A stretch of DNA of 64,000 nucleotides from Apostichopus japonicus. Lineage: Eukaryota; Echinodermata; Holothuroidea; Aspidochirotida; Stichopodidae. The notes under the pieces were generated by a model. That model searched no databases. It was not told the DNA's origin and worked only from the letters and a program-made list of their open reading frames with translations. Shown here piece by piece: positions 1 through 10,038 of this stretch. The position numbers and the translations under genes were made by a program. The stretch covers positions 5,863,264-5,927,263 of the forward strand of contig NC_092583.1 of assembly GCF_037975245.1 (NCBI RefSeq). The letters are read 5' to 3'. The first letter of the stretch is position 1; every line of letters begins with the position of its first letter.

Positions 1-2805
1 TCCAAGTCCTTTTTGGGTCACTAAGGGTCAAATTGTGAAAAAATTGTAAACACGATATCTCAAGAAGGGAAGGTTGGACGACTCTTATATTTAGTATGTA
101 ATTGGTACACGTTCAGTACAAGATTTTATTGACGTCAAAGGTCATTTGAAGTCACCAGACGCCAAATTGTTGATTGTTTAATAAGCTACCATATCTCCCA
201 CAGACCAACCTATCAGATAAAATGTGCATTATGCCTCATACGAAATAGGAGGCTATTGGCAATTGGAAATGAGCTTATGGGCATCCGTAGAATCTAAAAC
301 TGAAAAGACGAGCAAACTTGCATTTGCGTGCAGAAAAGTGTACTTTTTAGTACAGCGGTTCTATTGGACGTTTTCCGTCGTATTTATTTAAGGTTGGATG
401 TAGTTTCATTGTGACCAAGCAGCGTTTATAAAACTTACGGTTCGTCTAGTTAGATTTGTTACTATGACCATGGAGGTCTGTTTTATCTCCATGCTATGAC
501 CAATGAAATAATTGTGTAAAATGGTCTCTAGGCCAGCAACGGTTGGGTAGAATAGGGTTGGTTAACACAACAACAGGAAGAATACCAGTCAGAAAACCAA
601 TACACTTAAGATGGCAATAATCTCCTTCATTATTTCTTAAGGCAATTTTCCTACAGGCTATCAGTCATAATATGCAAAGTATAAAACAATTTAAGGAGTT
701 TTGAAACAAGTTTGCTGTTGTTGCTGCTAGGATATTTGGTAGATAGATGCTCTTATACTCAGATTTTCATTGCATAAGAGATCGCTTTGATTTAGGCAGT
801 GTAATGGAATAATAGTGCTATTTTTTTCGCGCATCAATCTGCAGCTAAAAGACAGATACATATAATTGGGAAAATGTACGAAGTCCTCCCTCTAATCGAG
901 CAGCGGTCAAAGTTACGCAGTGAGGTTCTGTATATGCTTAGGGCTCCCGCACTTCTAGTTACTGCATTTCTGCATTTCTATTGTAACAGCTAGTTCTGGT
1001 TATACTAACAACCAAAAGTCTAGTGCACTGAAGTCATCGAAACCTCACTGCATTTTGCATTCTGGTTTCTTGTGGTATGTACATGTATCCATGGTTCAAT
1101 TTTTTTTTTTTTTTTCTGCTTTGTCCCATTAAGCTTATTGTAACTTTATAATCGGTCTCCCAATATGGCATTGGATGCACAATAAAATGACTACAAAACT
1201 GGATATGACAAACTGAAATGACTGTTACAATATGAATTCATGTAAAGTAAGGTAAATTATGTTTCACAACACATTTCAAAATAAATAACCTGCATGCATA
1301 ATTCAACTTTTTCTGGCTACCTGATATAGAAAATGTTGAAACATATATGTCAATGGTTCTCTGAGGCATAGATGGGGAATGGGGCTTTTTGTGTTATGTG
1401 CCATTAGTTTGAAGAGTGAAGGGGTATTAATGGCCCCTATCCAACCATGCACCCTTGGATTGGTGCCCCAATACATAAGCTAATGAATCAAAACACAGAT
1501 ATGAAGGACATGCTTTACCTCACATGAAGGTAGATAGTTTTAGCTGAAACTTGTAAGATGTCTGCGATTTGAAGTTTTTTAAACCGACAACTCAGAAGAA
1601 AACTGTAATTGTCCTGGTGACATGCTGAATTTGGATGACTTCTTGTTGCTTGGCCCTGAAACTCTGATACTGTGAAAGTGGTCTGTATTTCCTGGATCTA
1701 GGTTAGATGAAGTAAATATGCAATCAATGCCAGGTGTGACTTAGGGGAATACTTAAGTATCACTTGGAGAAGGCATACATAAAGGTCTGTGCAAATTAAG
1801 CAAGAACCAAGTGCTCCATATTGATGAGATTATGAAAATTTGGTTGTAATCACCAGAGGAGAGCAGTTAGGATGCCTCTGAAGTCTAATTCAAGATACAG
1901 GTAGGCCTATATGGATAAAATTAGTCATTCAAAATAGCTGCCTAGCCGATTTGGACTTACATGTATGTGAATGAGGTGGGAGCTGGAAGAAAAAGTTGTT
2001 TAGTATAGTTATGACAGCTCAAAGCACTGTAAAGATGTGTATGGACACCAAACTCATTTGTCTTGGCTCTTGTCTACTTGGGATATGAAATATATAGCAG
2101 CAATTCTGAACTTATGCAAATTAGTCTTGAACCAAATGTCCAATATTGCTATGATTGTGTTCACAGTGCTTGAAAACATCAGTGAAGACACCAAAATTAT
2201 TCTTTTTAGAACGAAAGATCTCAAGATATGGACAAATAAACATCAAACCGTCCTTTAAAATGCAAATTAAGCATATTTACATAATTCAGATTTCCTAAGA
2301 CTCTTGATATTTCATTCTGGATCAGGACTGATTGTGTTGTGGAAAACAAAACCTTTGTTACATATTTGCTTGGAGTATAATAAACTTACCAGATTGCATG
2401 TGTGTGGCAAGTTGTTATATAAGTCTTATCAACTAGGTGAGGGGAACTTCAATCGACCTGTACTCCTCCATTTCGAGGCGATGCCATTCCGAGCATATCA
2501 TAACGATCTGTTTAATCGTATCACTAGGTTCAGAATGTTGCGAACAGGCCAAACATTTGGAACTTGCCCAGTGCCACCAGATGTACCTGCGTTCAAAATT
2601 CTACAGCAGTTGTTAAACTCCTGGCGAAAATCACTCAAATACTGTTCCTTGTTTGTTGGACGAGCCATGTTATTATCAGTCTAGATCAAGTACGTTTGGC
2701 CTGGGTGTACGTCAATAGAGACTAGTTCTTTGCAATCTCTCATTAATCTCGTTTGAGAAAGCTATAAGACATGCTAGTTATTGTCTGTGTTGTATAATCA
2801 GAATT
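1..2805. other. Gene-free flank with no recognised feature apart from a T-run
   Basis: I see no convincing coding region, RNA gene or intact mobile element here. The first 180 bases contain several GGTCA words (for example AAGGGTCAAATTG near 25 and CAAAGGTCATTTGAAGTCAC near 137), a style seen in diverged interspersed repeats, but I cannot delimit an element. A run of 16 T lies at 1100-1115 and could be a retroelement tail or slippage. An open frame at 2304-2684 (126 codons, starting at TTG) shows no recognisable domain. Confidence 0.6.
1100..1115. repeat. Poly-T run (16 T)
   Basis: Uninterrupted T homopolymer. It could be the poly-A tail of a minus-strand retroposed sequence, but no retroposon body could be recognised next to it. 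Confidence 0.9.
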
Positions 2806-3075
2806 AATACACGTTTATATTCGAATTAATACGAAGATAAATTGGATTTAGTACGTGTATATAGTTCTGCTTTGCTGATTGGCTGAAATAATCTGCCTTT
2901 ATTTTCAAATTAATCCTCATACGAGGATATATTAGTTTTAATACGCGTATATACTCTAATTAATCCGTGTATATATTCAAATTAATACTGGGATATATTC
3001 AAGCCCTGTGATTGGCTAATAATATTTGCGCATATATATTTGAATTAAGACGCGTATATATTCTTATTAATATAT
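2806..3075. repeat. AT-rich degenerate dyad repeat patch (AATTAATACGNGTATAT type)
   Basis: Words such as GAATTAATAC, ACGCGTATATATTC and ATATTCAAATTAAT recur at least seven times between 2806 and 3075, in both direct and inverted orientation, interrupted by two similar GATTGGCTGAAATAATCTG / GATTGGCTAATAATATTTG segments (near 2877 and 3011). The AATTAAT core and the TATATA stretches are self-complementary, so the patch can form alternative hairpins. It may be a decayed MITE or a short tandem array. No coding content is visible. Confidence 0.6.
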
Positions 3076-3240
3076 TATGCGGTGTTTGTCCCATATGGCT
3101 TGCCATACTATGTAGCCATTGTGGATCTAAATTTAGCTTGAAGCTCAGTTAAAGGACAAGTGAAACCTGCAGTTTGTGGCATTAAAATATTAAAACCCCT
3201 TATAACGGCTACTATAAAACTTTGATATCATAAAAAATGC

Positions 3241-3326
3241 AAAAAAAATGCTCGAGGGGGGGAGGGCGGTTGGGCGGTCACCCCCTTTGCCCCTGGTCAC
3301 CCCCTTTGCCCCTGACTACGCCCCTG
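3241..3326 (-). mobile_element. Terminal fragment of a small DNA transposon (CAGGGGCGTAGTCAGG end)
   Basis: Read on the minus strand from 3326, the sequence starts CAGGGGCGTAGTCAGGGGC and continues with two copies of a GGGGCAAAGGGGGTGACC-like unit. The start resembles CAGGGGCGTAGCCAGGATTT on the plus strand at 8887 and the inverted GGCTACGCCACTG at about 10508-10520. No partner inverted repeat was found, so the copy looks truncated or its other end has decayed. Assignment to a hAT-like MITE family is by this end and by the better-preserved relatives in the window. Confidence 0.5.
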
Positions 3327-3689
3327 CGGTTAGAAATCATGTAGGAAACAGGCCAAATGGAAACCCATTGATCCCGTATCGATGTGGATCATATGTATGA
3401 TGGTACGTACTTACGCTCATACACAAGAGATGTACAGACATGATAATAATCATGAGTGACAACTTGCTATACCGTCACAGGTCAAAGAAACGACCACGAA
3501 GTGTCATTTACCTCATGCAGCATGTGTTGGATGAAGTTTTAGCCACCACCAAATAGGATTTGGATAAATAATCTCACGCATTATTTTCTATTTATAGCCA
3601 CACAAAAAGACTGCCACCAAATATTGGGGGGATATTAGATACTATATCCCCCACCTAAAATATTGGGGGGACATGTCGCCCATGGATGT
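3327..3689. other. No gene seen; G-rich motif pair
   Basis: No coding or RNA feature recognised. Two ATATTGGGGGG motifs (near 3622 and 3659) flank TATCCCCCAC, and the stretch ends TCGCCCATG at 3675-3683. That end resembles the right terminus of the MITE at 10537-11381, but no left end or target duplication is visible. Confidence 0.4.
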
Positions 3690-3756
3690 CTTATACAGAA
3701 ATGGATTTGTTATACAGAAATGTGTTATACAGAAAATGGATGTGTTATACAGAAAT
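3690..3756. repeat. Short tandem repeat, TTATACAGAAATGGATGTG-like unit, four copies
   Basis: Four copies of TTATACAGAAA follow one another at about 3691, 3710, 3725 and 3745, with spacers ATGGATTTG, TGTG and ATGGATGTG. Unit length varies from 15 to 20 bases, so this is an irregular minisatellite. Confidence 0.85.
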
Positions 3757-4526
3757 AGATAGGAATGTTTGATGTACTTTTGTCACCTGCAGACTTCAAG
3801 AATCATTGGCCAAAACGGAGAAAAATAATGGTATCAACAGATGGACCAACAATTCTCCACAATATATAAGTAAAATGAAGTACAGCTGAAAAGAAAAAAT
3901 GGGTTGCTGGAAAAAAATGAGAAGCCAGGCTGTTGAGTATATCTACCTGAAGGAAGTACAGTGGTGGGTTGTTCAGCCATTTCATTGAATGCACTACGTT
4001 TCGGTTGCTATACATGTATGTAATTGCGTATTCTCAGCAAAGCATACAATAACACATATTTCATTTCCTTTCACTATTACAGAGCTTCTGATTTGCATAA
4101 ATATCCAGGGCCTATATGTGTGTATATAGCGAGATCAATTGCTAGGTATAACTCATTCACGCACAGGAATGTATACATTGACTATGCAAGTATGTGTACT
4201 ATGTTCTGTTTTCTTTCATAATTATTGTTTATTCAAATACTAGCAATAACCGAATGACACCTTTTGCATACCAAAATATAACAAGAACCAACATTAGCAG
4301 TTCATTTTCAATTCACTTCTTGATACATAGATGGACAAGCAATTGCTCATAGAGTGACTGGGCAGATGAAAGAACCAGTCAATCATTGAAAAGTTCCCTG
4401 AGCCTGTTGAACAAATGCTGTTTATCAGACAAACTCATTCCCATTTCAGCTGCTGACCCCATGAGTGACATCTATTGTCATCTAAGTGTTTCTCATGAAA
4501 TGGTAACTACTCTTTATTATTTACAG
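3757..4526. other. No supported feature
   Basis: Short open frames on both strands (3803-4015 minus, 4024-4221 plus) lack any recognisable domain and overlap low-complexity sequence. The end of the segment, TTATTTACAG at 4517-4526, could be a splice acceptor for the speculative exon that follows. Confidence 0.5.
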
Positions 4527-4842
4527 GACTGTCAAGATCGTGTACCATTCTCTATCCGTAGAAGAGCCATTGATTCCTTCAACCACTTCGAAAGATCTTC
4601 AGAGGACAACCAAATTGTATCAAAAGAAATGGATAATTTCACTAAATGTTATGGTGCACAGGTTGGAGGCTGTGCAAAGTGCCATATGTCAGCTTGGAGA
4701 ACCATTGTCTCTCAGAGAGGAGGGTCTCCTTTCACTACTCAAAGAGGAGGAACATTCCTTCCATTCACTGAATGCATCTTGTGTAGAGCAGTTCAGGTCT
4801 TTCAAGGAAGGCATGGTTATATTGGTTTTTGTGAATTAGCAG
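4527..4842 (+). CDS. Speculative internal or terminal exon, unknown protein
   Basis: A candidate acceptor TTATTTACAG at 4517-4526 is followed by an open frame (frame of GTG 4540) running to a TAG at about 4840. It encodes roughly 103 residues with an amphipathic, charged, leucine-rich stretch (LSLREEGLLSLLKEEEHSF at about 4695-4752) that looks more like protein than random translation. No clear GT donor of good quality was seen downstream, and I recognise no domain. A second frame (4386-4892, 168 codons) is open across the same DNA, so openness alone is weak evidence. It could be a decayed exon or chance. The function is unknown. Confidence 0.18.
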
Positions 4843-5058
4843 TGAGTGATGATTACAATGACAATGATGATTGTAAAACTAACTTACTTTGAGCTCTGAT
4901 TGTTGGCTCTAATTCTGATGCTCCCAGCATATACGTACTTCTCTTGCCCACGGTCTTTTCTATGCATGATGTTTTCAGACCACAGTAAACAAGTGGCTGC
5001 TATGGCGCAAAAGTAAACTAAAGTTCCATGGGTTGTGAATAGCAACAAATAACAAGTC

Positions 5059-5098
5059 AACAATGATAATGATGATGATGATAATGATGATGATGATA
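5059..5098. repeat. GAT/AAT trinucleotide microsatellite
   Basis: The segment consists of GATGATGATGATAAT-type triplets, about 13 units. The minus-strand serine-rich open frame at 4884-5147 is the translation of this repeat and is not a gene. Confidence 0.9.
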
Positions 5099-5529
5099 CT
5101 GAAGAGGAACTACAATAACCAGGATGAAGACACTTCTTGCTGGTCACCTTCCATCACGATTAATGTAAATATGACAAAGTATTTTGCCATCACTTCACTC
5201 ACTGTGGTATAGTTCTTGTGAAATTTACATTGTTTGAACCACTGCTGCTTCTCTTGATATATTCTAGGTGTTGTCAACATCTTATTTGGGACAATATTGG
5301 GACAATATAATTGTGCTTGTAAAATGACCAGGGCATTGCACTAACATCGGCTCTACTGTTTCCTATAAACTACCCAAGGCTTTGATTTGAACCATATTTT
5401 AGATATTGCTCCAGATTTTGTACAGCAGGCAGTCCTGGAGATACACTTAAGACCTTTTAATATTTTGCATTTGAACTTTTGATGACCCCAAATGGCCACC
5501 CTTACTAGTAGTAATAAGTTGAGTCTCGT
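5099..5529. other. Intergenic; probable 3' flank or tail of the adjacent LINE
   Basis: No gene seen. The first 60 bases beyond the LINE stop codon (5482-5529) would be its 3' untranslated end. The segment CAAGGCTTTGATTTGAACC near 5377 resembles CAAGGCTTTGAATTGAATC near 7542, which lies just before the third unit of the 0.5-kb tandem repeat. A further fragment of that repeat may therefore lie left of the LINE. Confidence 0.4.
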
Positions 5530-6543
5530 CTATGCGACATGCTCAGTGATTAACCTCCCCCACGTATCACGATCTTGCACAAGGTTTATTGCTTCTTCGA
5601 AATTGTTAATATTAATGTCCTTGAATTGCGACTTTATTTTTCCAAGCAATGTAGTCACGGGCCTTCCAACTGGTTTAGCAGTATGTCTCAGTGCTTCTCT
5701 TAAAGCAACCTTTGCTGGAGCATCCTCTTGAAGTCTTGCTACATGACCGAAAAATCTCAATCTTCTATGTGCGACTATCGATGACCAAGGTGTTTGGTTG
5801 GTTTCGTTGTATAGCTCATCATTTGATAACCAATTCTTATTGGTCCATCTAATGTTGAGAATATTTCGAAGTAGTCTCCTTTGAACAGTGTCAATTTTGC
5901 GATCAAGATCCTTCGTTGTGCCCCACAGTTCGCAATTGTACAAAAAAATACTCTTTAATAAAGTCTCAAATATCCTAAGCTTAATGTTCCGTCTTATGTT
6001 TTTGCTTTTAAAAATGCTTGACAGTGTGTTGAAAGCACCGTTGGTTATACCAATTCTTCTGTTAATGTCTTCTTCGGTTCCTAGCAAGCTTCCAACAAAT
6101 TTACACTTCTTCCAACTGTCATTTCCTTTTCTTGTGATTGTAAATTTCTCAGTTTTTGTGCAATTGATTTTCAGATTTCTTACTGCCAGTTTGTCAGAGA
6201 CTCGTTTTTCGATGTCCTGCAGTATATGCTGACCAGTTGATGCCCAAGAGATATCATCAGCGTATTGTTGGTCTACTGTGAAAAAAGATTTAGTGGTGGT
6301 AGTGCTGTAATCATGATCAACTAACTGCGATGGCAGGAGAACTGCATCGATATCATTATCATCTGATTTCAAAGAGTTGGCTAGATAAGTTATAAAAAAT
6401 AGTGCACTTGCACTATCTCCTTGTGGTGAACCAATGTTAGTGTTAAAAGGAAGTCCTAGTTTGGCCTCTAATTTGACGGTGTAGGAGACGTTATCGATTA
6501 GTAGTGATATCAGGTGAAGTTCGTCGTTGTCAAGAACACCACA
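5530..6543 (-). pseudogene. 5'-truncated non-LTR (LINE) retrotransposon: C-terminal part of reverse transcriptase
   Basis: The minus strand is open for 337 codons from 6543 to a TAG at 5530-5532, bounded upstream by an in-frame TAG at 6544-6546. Reading from 6543, residues 38-46 are GSPQGDSAS (the PQG box of reverse transcriptase palm motif B) and residues 94-97 are YADD (catalytic motif C, at 6253-6264), followed by the thumb-region pattern LKINCTKTEKFTI. The C-terminal part has the usual LINE features: LYNCELWG, RRLLRNIL, and RRLRFFGHVARLQED ahead of GRPVTTLL. Motifs 0-A, any endonuclease and ORF1 are absent, so about two thirds of a normal ORF2 is missing, as is typical of 5'-truncated insertions. 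The retained part has no internal stop, which implies a fairly recent insertion. The clade (RTE-, CR1- or L2-like) cannot be assigned by eye. Confidence 0.88.
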
Positions 6544-6569
6544 CTAATCAGTACAGTGACCACTTACTT

Positions 6570-7870
6570 ATAATATGTAATATTCCTGAGTGACATTGCT
6601 CAGTGTAAATGCGCACCAAATTTATTCTTCTTTATCTTTGATATGGTATATTGTAATTGGTTTGAATTTTCCCTATGCTGGAACATCATAGCTAGGAATA
6701 TTATGGATATACCTGAATACCCATTAGAGGATAGTCATGTGCCAAGCTCAAGATCTGGTGGGAACTTCATGCCACTTTAATTTTTTGTGTTTAGAGTGAC
6801 TTTACAGGGTGTGACCTTTGACGATTGTGAGTGACCTTGCTCAGTGTTAATGGCACCAACTTAATTCTATTTAAAGGTATGCTGTATTGGCCCCAAATAT
6901 GCTAGATATTCATAAATGGTCACCTTCGGTCAAAATTCTTAAACTGTTCCAATTACAAGTTTCGAGGAAAGTTTCCCCACTGGGACAATCAGTCATCTTG
7001 TGTATTCTGTAAAAATGTCTGAGAACAACTTGGAGAGTAAAGTCCTCCGGGAAAGTACTTTTTGAAAACTTCTAGCAATTATAGCATGGTTATAAGTTTG
7101 AGGCGTGTACTGACTACCTTTAAATCTTCTTTAGATATGGTACATTGTAATTTATTTGAATGTCCCTACTATTCCAGAACATCACAGTGATAGCTATGGA
7201 TGTTATGGAATATATACCAAGTATAGCTTCTATTTGTAATCAGACAGACATCAACCCCAACGTGGGTTATATGTCACCTTGATGCAACTTTCAAATACAA
7301 AAAGGTAAAACACTTAAAGCCAAAAACGGTGTGAGGTTACTTTAGTTTAAATTGCAAAGGCTATAAGATCTTATGTATGTCATGTGCATTAAATGTTCAA
7401 ACCATGGACTTCAAACCATGGTTTCAAACTTAACTATTAACATTACTATTCTGAAACCAAGCTGTTATACATAAACATGTCCCTAAAAATGAAATTGAAC
7501 TAATGTTTGGGGCTCACCTGGTTCATATAATAAGGTAACGCAAGGCTTTGAATTGAATCAAACTTTAAAATATTCCTGAGTGACCTTGCTAGTGAAAATC
7601 CATACCAAATGTATTTTATTTTAAATCTTCCTTAGATATGGTACATTGTAATTGTTTGAATGTCCCTATGCAGAAACATCACATTGATAGCTATGGATGT
7701 TATGGATATACCAGGTAGAAGATTCTATCAGTAGTCAGACAGGAATTAACTCCAATATTGGGTATGCCACCTTTAATAAACTTTCAAGTAAAAAAGGAAA
7801 AGCACTTTAAAGTCACATAGGTGTGAAGTAACTTTAGTTGGAAATTTGTGTACATTACATGGTCAAACCT
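6570..7870. repeat. Tandem triplication of a diverged ~0.5-kb non-coding unit
   Basis: Three related copies are spaced about 495-500 bases apart. The anchor GATATGGTACATTGTAATT (or a close variant) occurs at about 6640, 7134 and 7635, followed in each by TTTGAATGTCCCTA-like sequence, ACATCAC, GATAGCTATGGATGTTATGGA and a segment ending in a run of A and AAAGCACTTTAAAG-like sequence. The words TATTCCTGAGTGAC at 6581 and 7571 are 990 bases apart, twice the period. The copies differ by many substitutions and small gaps, so the amplification is old. No open frame is conserved between them. Confidence 0.75.
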
Positions 7871-8496
7871 TGCAATTTTGTTCCAAACTGTTACATTTTA
7901 ACATTACTGTACAATCCACATTAAAAGCAAGATGTACTTTATGTTATAATGCAACACAGTGCTCATTAGGAATTTGCATGTAGATGGTGGATGCTTTGAA
8001 ATAAGTAAAAATGACTGTTCAAACCCAAAAAGACTTTAATATCTCCTTTATTATAAGTTCAAACTTTAATCACAAGAAAGGTAAAATTTGTACTTTATCT
8101 TCATCACCTACTCATGGGCATTGAAATAAAGCAGTCATTTTTACCACCTGTTAACCTGTTTGTGTTCTTTACAGCTTATAGTTTATGCAAACCTCAAATG
8201 GTAACAACAATGAGGACATGATTTATGTGTTTTTGCTTCCTCTGATTACTTCACTTTCAGCATTGTCCTCCATGCATAGCAAGACATGACAGAAATTTTT
8301 AGTGGAGGGCGGGGGGTTGGAGGGGGGGGGGAAATGTTCAAGAAGCGACCAGCATCACCATGACATGTCGGCACAATTTAGAATACAACAATATACTGGC
8401 ATGGCTAAAATATGTCACTGGAGGGCCTGATGATCTAACTGGCTTGGCTGTGAAGGGGGCTACGTCCACCTTTTAGTATGTTAAAAGTGGCCCAGG
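7871..8496. other. No gene seen; purine-rich G-runs near 8304-8331
   Basis: No coding or RNA feature recognised. A G-rich run (GGAGGGCGGGGGGTTGGAGGGGGGGGG-type, 8303-8331) could fold as a G-quadruplex or be the remains of a MITE end. The last 8 bases, 8489-8496, are the left target duplication of the MITE that follows. Confidence 0.5.
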
Positions 8497-9163
8497 CAAG
8501 GGCGGCGGAAGCACTTTTAATCTGGGGGGGGGGGGGGCACCGACATCAAAGGGCACTTTGCAAAAATTCGATTCGACTGATGAAGCCTTCTATTTAGTAC
8601 CCTTTATAACTCATATTGTATTATCTTATTTGCGTATACACATCACTCCATCAACGCCCCCCCCCCCCCCATCCTCAAGGAAAATATGCATACTAGCACT
8701 GCAATATCCAATGTGCAAATTGGGAAACAAGGAACAAGTCTTCTTTTGAGACAAAATGAGGTGAAATCATGCTAGTTGCTAATGCAGGAATCTTCCTAAT
8801 TAGAGTTTATTTCTTGTTAATATCTTAACAAAAAAATTTCCATTCGAAATAGCTTTGAGTTTGACCCACAGAAATTCATTAAAAGTCAGGGGCGTAGCCA
8901 GGATTTGCAAAGTTGTGCGCACGACTATCTGAGCGGAGCGCCACCATCGGTTGGCGCGGAGCGTACAAGAAAATTTTTGGTTTTACAAACCCCTCAGATG
9001 GCCGGAAACGGCCCTTCCCGAGTGTTCATTCTGGTTCCCTGGAATCCATGGCCTCTTGCTAACTTGAGACACCTCAATTTTTATGTAGAAAAAGGGCACA
9101 TTTTTAACGTGAGGAAAAGTGGGGGGCACGTTCCCCCTGTGCCCCCCGGTTCCGCCGCCCTTG
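8497..9163. mobile_element. hAT-like MITE, 667 bp, perfect 14-bp TIRs and 8-bp target duplication
   Basis: The left end CAAGGGCGGCGGAA (8497-8510) is the exact reverse complement of the right end TTCCGCCGCCCTTG (9150-9163). The 8 bases outside each end are identical, GGCCCAGG at 8489-8496 and at 9164-9171. An 8-bp duplication with ends starting CA and finishing TG is the hallmark of the hAT superfamily. No transposase frame is present, so the element is non-autonomous. The interior contains a G14 run (about 8524), a C14 run (about 8657), and at 8887 a second transposon-like start CAGGGGCGTAGCCAGGATTT that leads into sequence shared with the MITE at 10537-11381. That start may be a nested or chimeric insertion whose right end is missing. 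Confidence 0.88.
8887..9040 (+). mobile_element. CAGGGGCGTAGCC-family element start nested within the MITE
   Basis: The segment starts CAGGGGCGTAGCCAGGATTT and continues through CGCCACCATCGGTTGGCGCG and AGCGTACAAGAAAAT to GATGGCCGGAAACGGC. The part from about 8923 is closely matched at 10592-10685, and the first ~120 bases are matched in reverse orientation at about 10390-10520. No second copy of the CAGGGGCGTAG end is found downstream, so only a left half is identifiable. The right boundary given is approximate. Confidence 0.6.
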
Positions 9164-9634
9164 GGCCCAGGCACACTGAGCAGGGTACCATTCCTAATTC
9201 ATGAGTGGTATTGCTATTGGGGGCTTAATACATTTCCTTTAATATTGGAAGACTTGTGACATTTTATTTATTTTTTTTTTAATGAGAGGGAAAGTTTTAT
9301 TTTTGAAGCAAAACAGTGTGTTACATGGCAGTATCTGACTATACCACCATGCACTCACCCACACACTGCATATATAGCATGTTGCAATGAGTTGATTTTT
9401 GTAAACAAACATGGTGTGTATACATGAGGTCTCTAAGTATAGACTATCACACAGTATAGAATGTAATGCTATTCCAATTCATTTAGCTCCTAAATTTGAA
9501 GAAAAAGTTGGATGAACATGCTTATTCAAATGAAAATAACCATGGCAACCCTGATCCAAAATGAAAACCTCAAAATGTGACAACCGCTTCAAATGAAATT
9601 CTTGAAACCGTAGCAACCCCTCCAAATGGAATGA
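9164..9634. other. No gene seen
   Basis: AT-rich sequence without a supported feature. Near 9533-9625 there are several loosely similar phrases (AACCATGGCAACC, AAACCGTAGCAACC, CCTCCAAATGGAATG), which may be a decayed short repeat. Confidence 0.4.
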
Positions 9635-9880
9635 ATGGTTGAAATTGTAGAGAAACCGCCAAATCGAGTGATCGGGGACGTGTCCAGTCAACAGACTGAA
9701 CACGAAACAAACGCAATTGCTAATGCAGTTGAAACGCGTAGTCATTTAAAGAAAGATAAAGCGTTTAAGCCTCTAAGAATTAAGGATCCTCTACCTGGTA
9801 TCGTAACTCCAGAAGTTCTAAAAGGACAACAGCAAACCGATCCAACATTGGCGAAAATCCGTACAAAACAGCCCCCATGA
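9635..9880 (+). pseudogene. Probable Ty3/gypsy-type pol fragment (linker around the protease/RT junction)
   Basis: The frame opens after a TGA at 9632-9634 and encodes 81 residues ending QPP before TGA. The block AVETRSHLKKDKAF, followed by PLRIKDPLPGIVTPEVLKGQ and QTDPTLAKIR, has the arrangement found in gypsy-type retrotransposons of marine invertebrates: an AVxTRS segment, a basic stretch, PLKVxDP, then TPExL...QxxDPTLxxxR. No protease, RT, integrase or LTR was found nearby, so this would be a small relic. The assignment rests on recognising this pattern from memory of the family and has not been tested by alignment. A chance open frame is the alternative. Confidence 0.45.
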
Positions 9881-9967
9881 AAGTTTGTCTCCCCCAGCCG
9901 CCCTCCCAATGGGGTTTTGGTCAGGTTTTCACTTCTGGGACGTACCCTGATGCTCTTGAAACCGCTA

Positions 9968-10038
9968 CAAAACCAAATTTTCAAGAAAGGAGATAATACT
10001 ATCGCCGGAAACTACCGGTCAATCAGTTTATCACCCTA
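9968..10038 (+). pseudogene. Short LINE reverse-transcriptase relic (fingers motif)
   Basis: In the frame ending at a TAA near 10039 the DNA encodes QIFKKGDNTIAGNYRSISLSP. This closely follows the conserved fingers-region pattern of non-LTR reverse transcriptases (IFKKGD, then NYRPISLLP). Only about 23 codons remain, and flanking sequence in this frame does not continue the domain. It is unrelated in position to the larger LINE remnant at 5530-6543, which lacks this part of the protein. Confidence 0.55.

Noticed and set aside
2304-2684. 126-codon open frame in the left flank
   Set aside because: It starts at TTG, has no recognisable domain and no splice context, and its length is not unusual for chance.
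4386-4892. 168-codon open frame overlapping the speculative exon
   Set aside because: It crosses the likely acceptor site, ends in a microsatellite-like aspartate/asparagine tail and shows no domain.
4884-5147. Serine/leucine-rich minus-strand open frame
   Set aside because: It is the translation of the GAT/AAT microsatellite.
5492-6232. Plus-strand open frames over the LINE (5492-5731 and 5888-6232)
   Set aside because: They are antisense shadows of the minus-strand reverse transcriptase frame.
8905-9204. Open frames on both strands inside the first MITE
   Set aside because: They lie within non-coding MITE sequence with G/C runs, and the translations are proline/glycine-rich noise.
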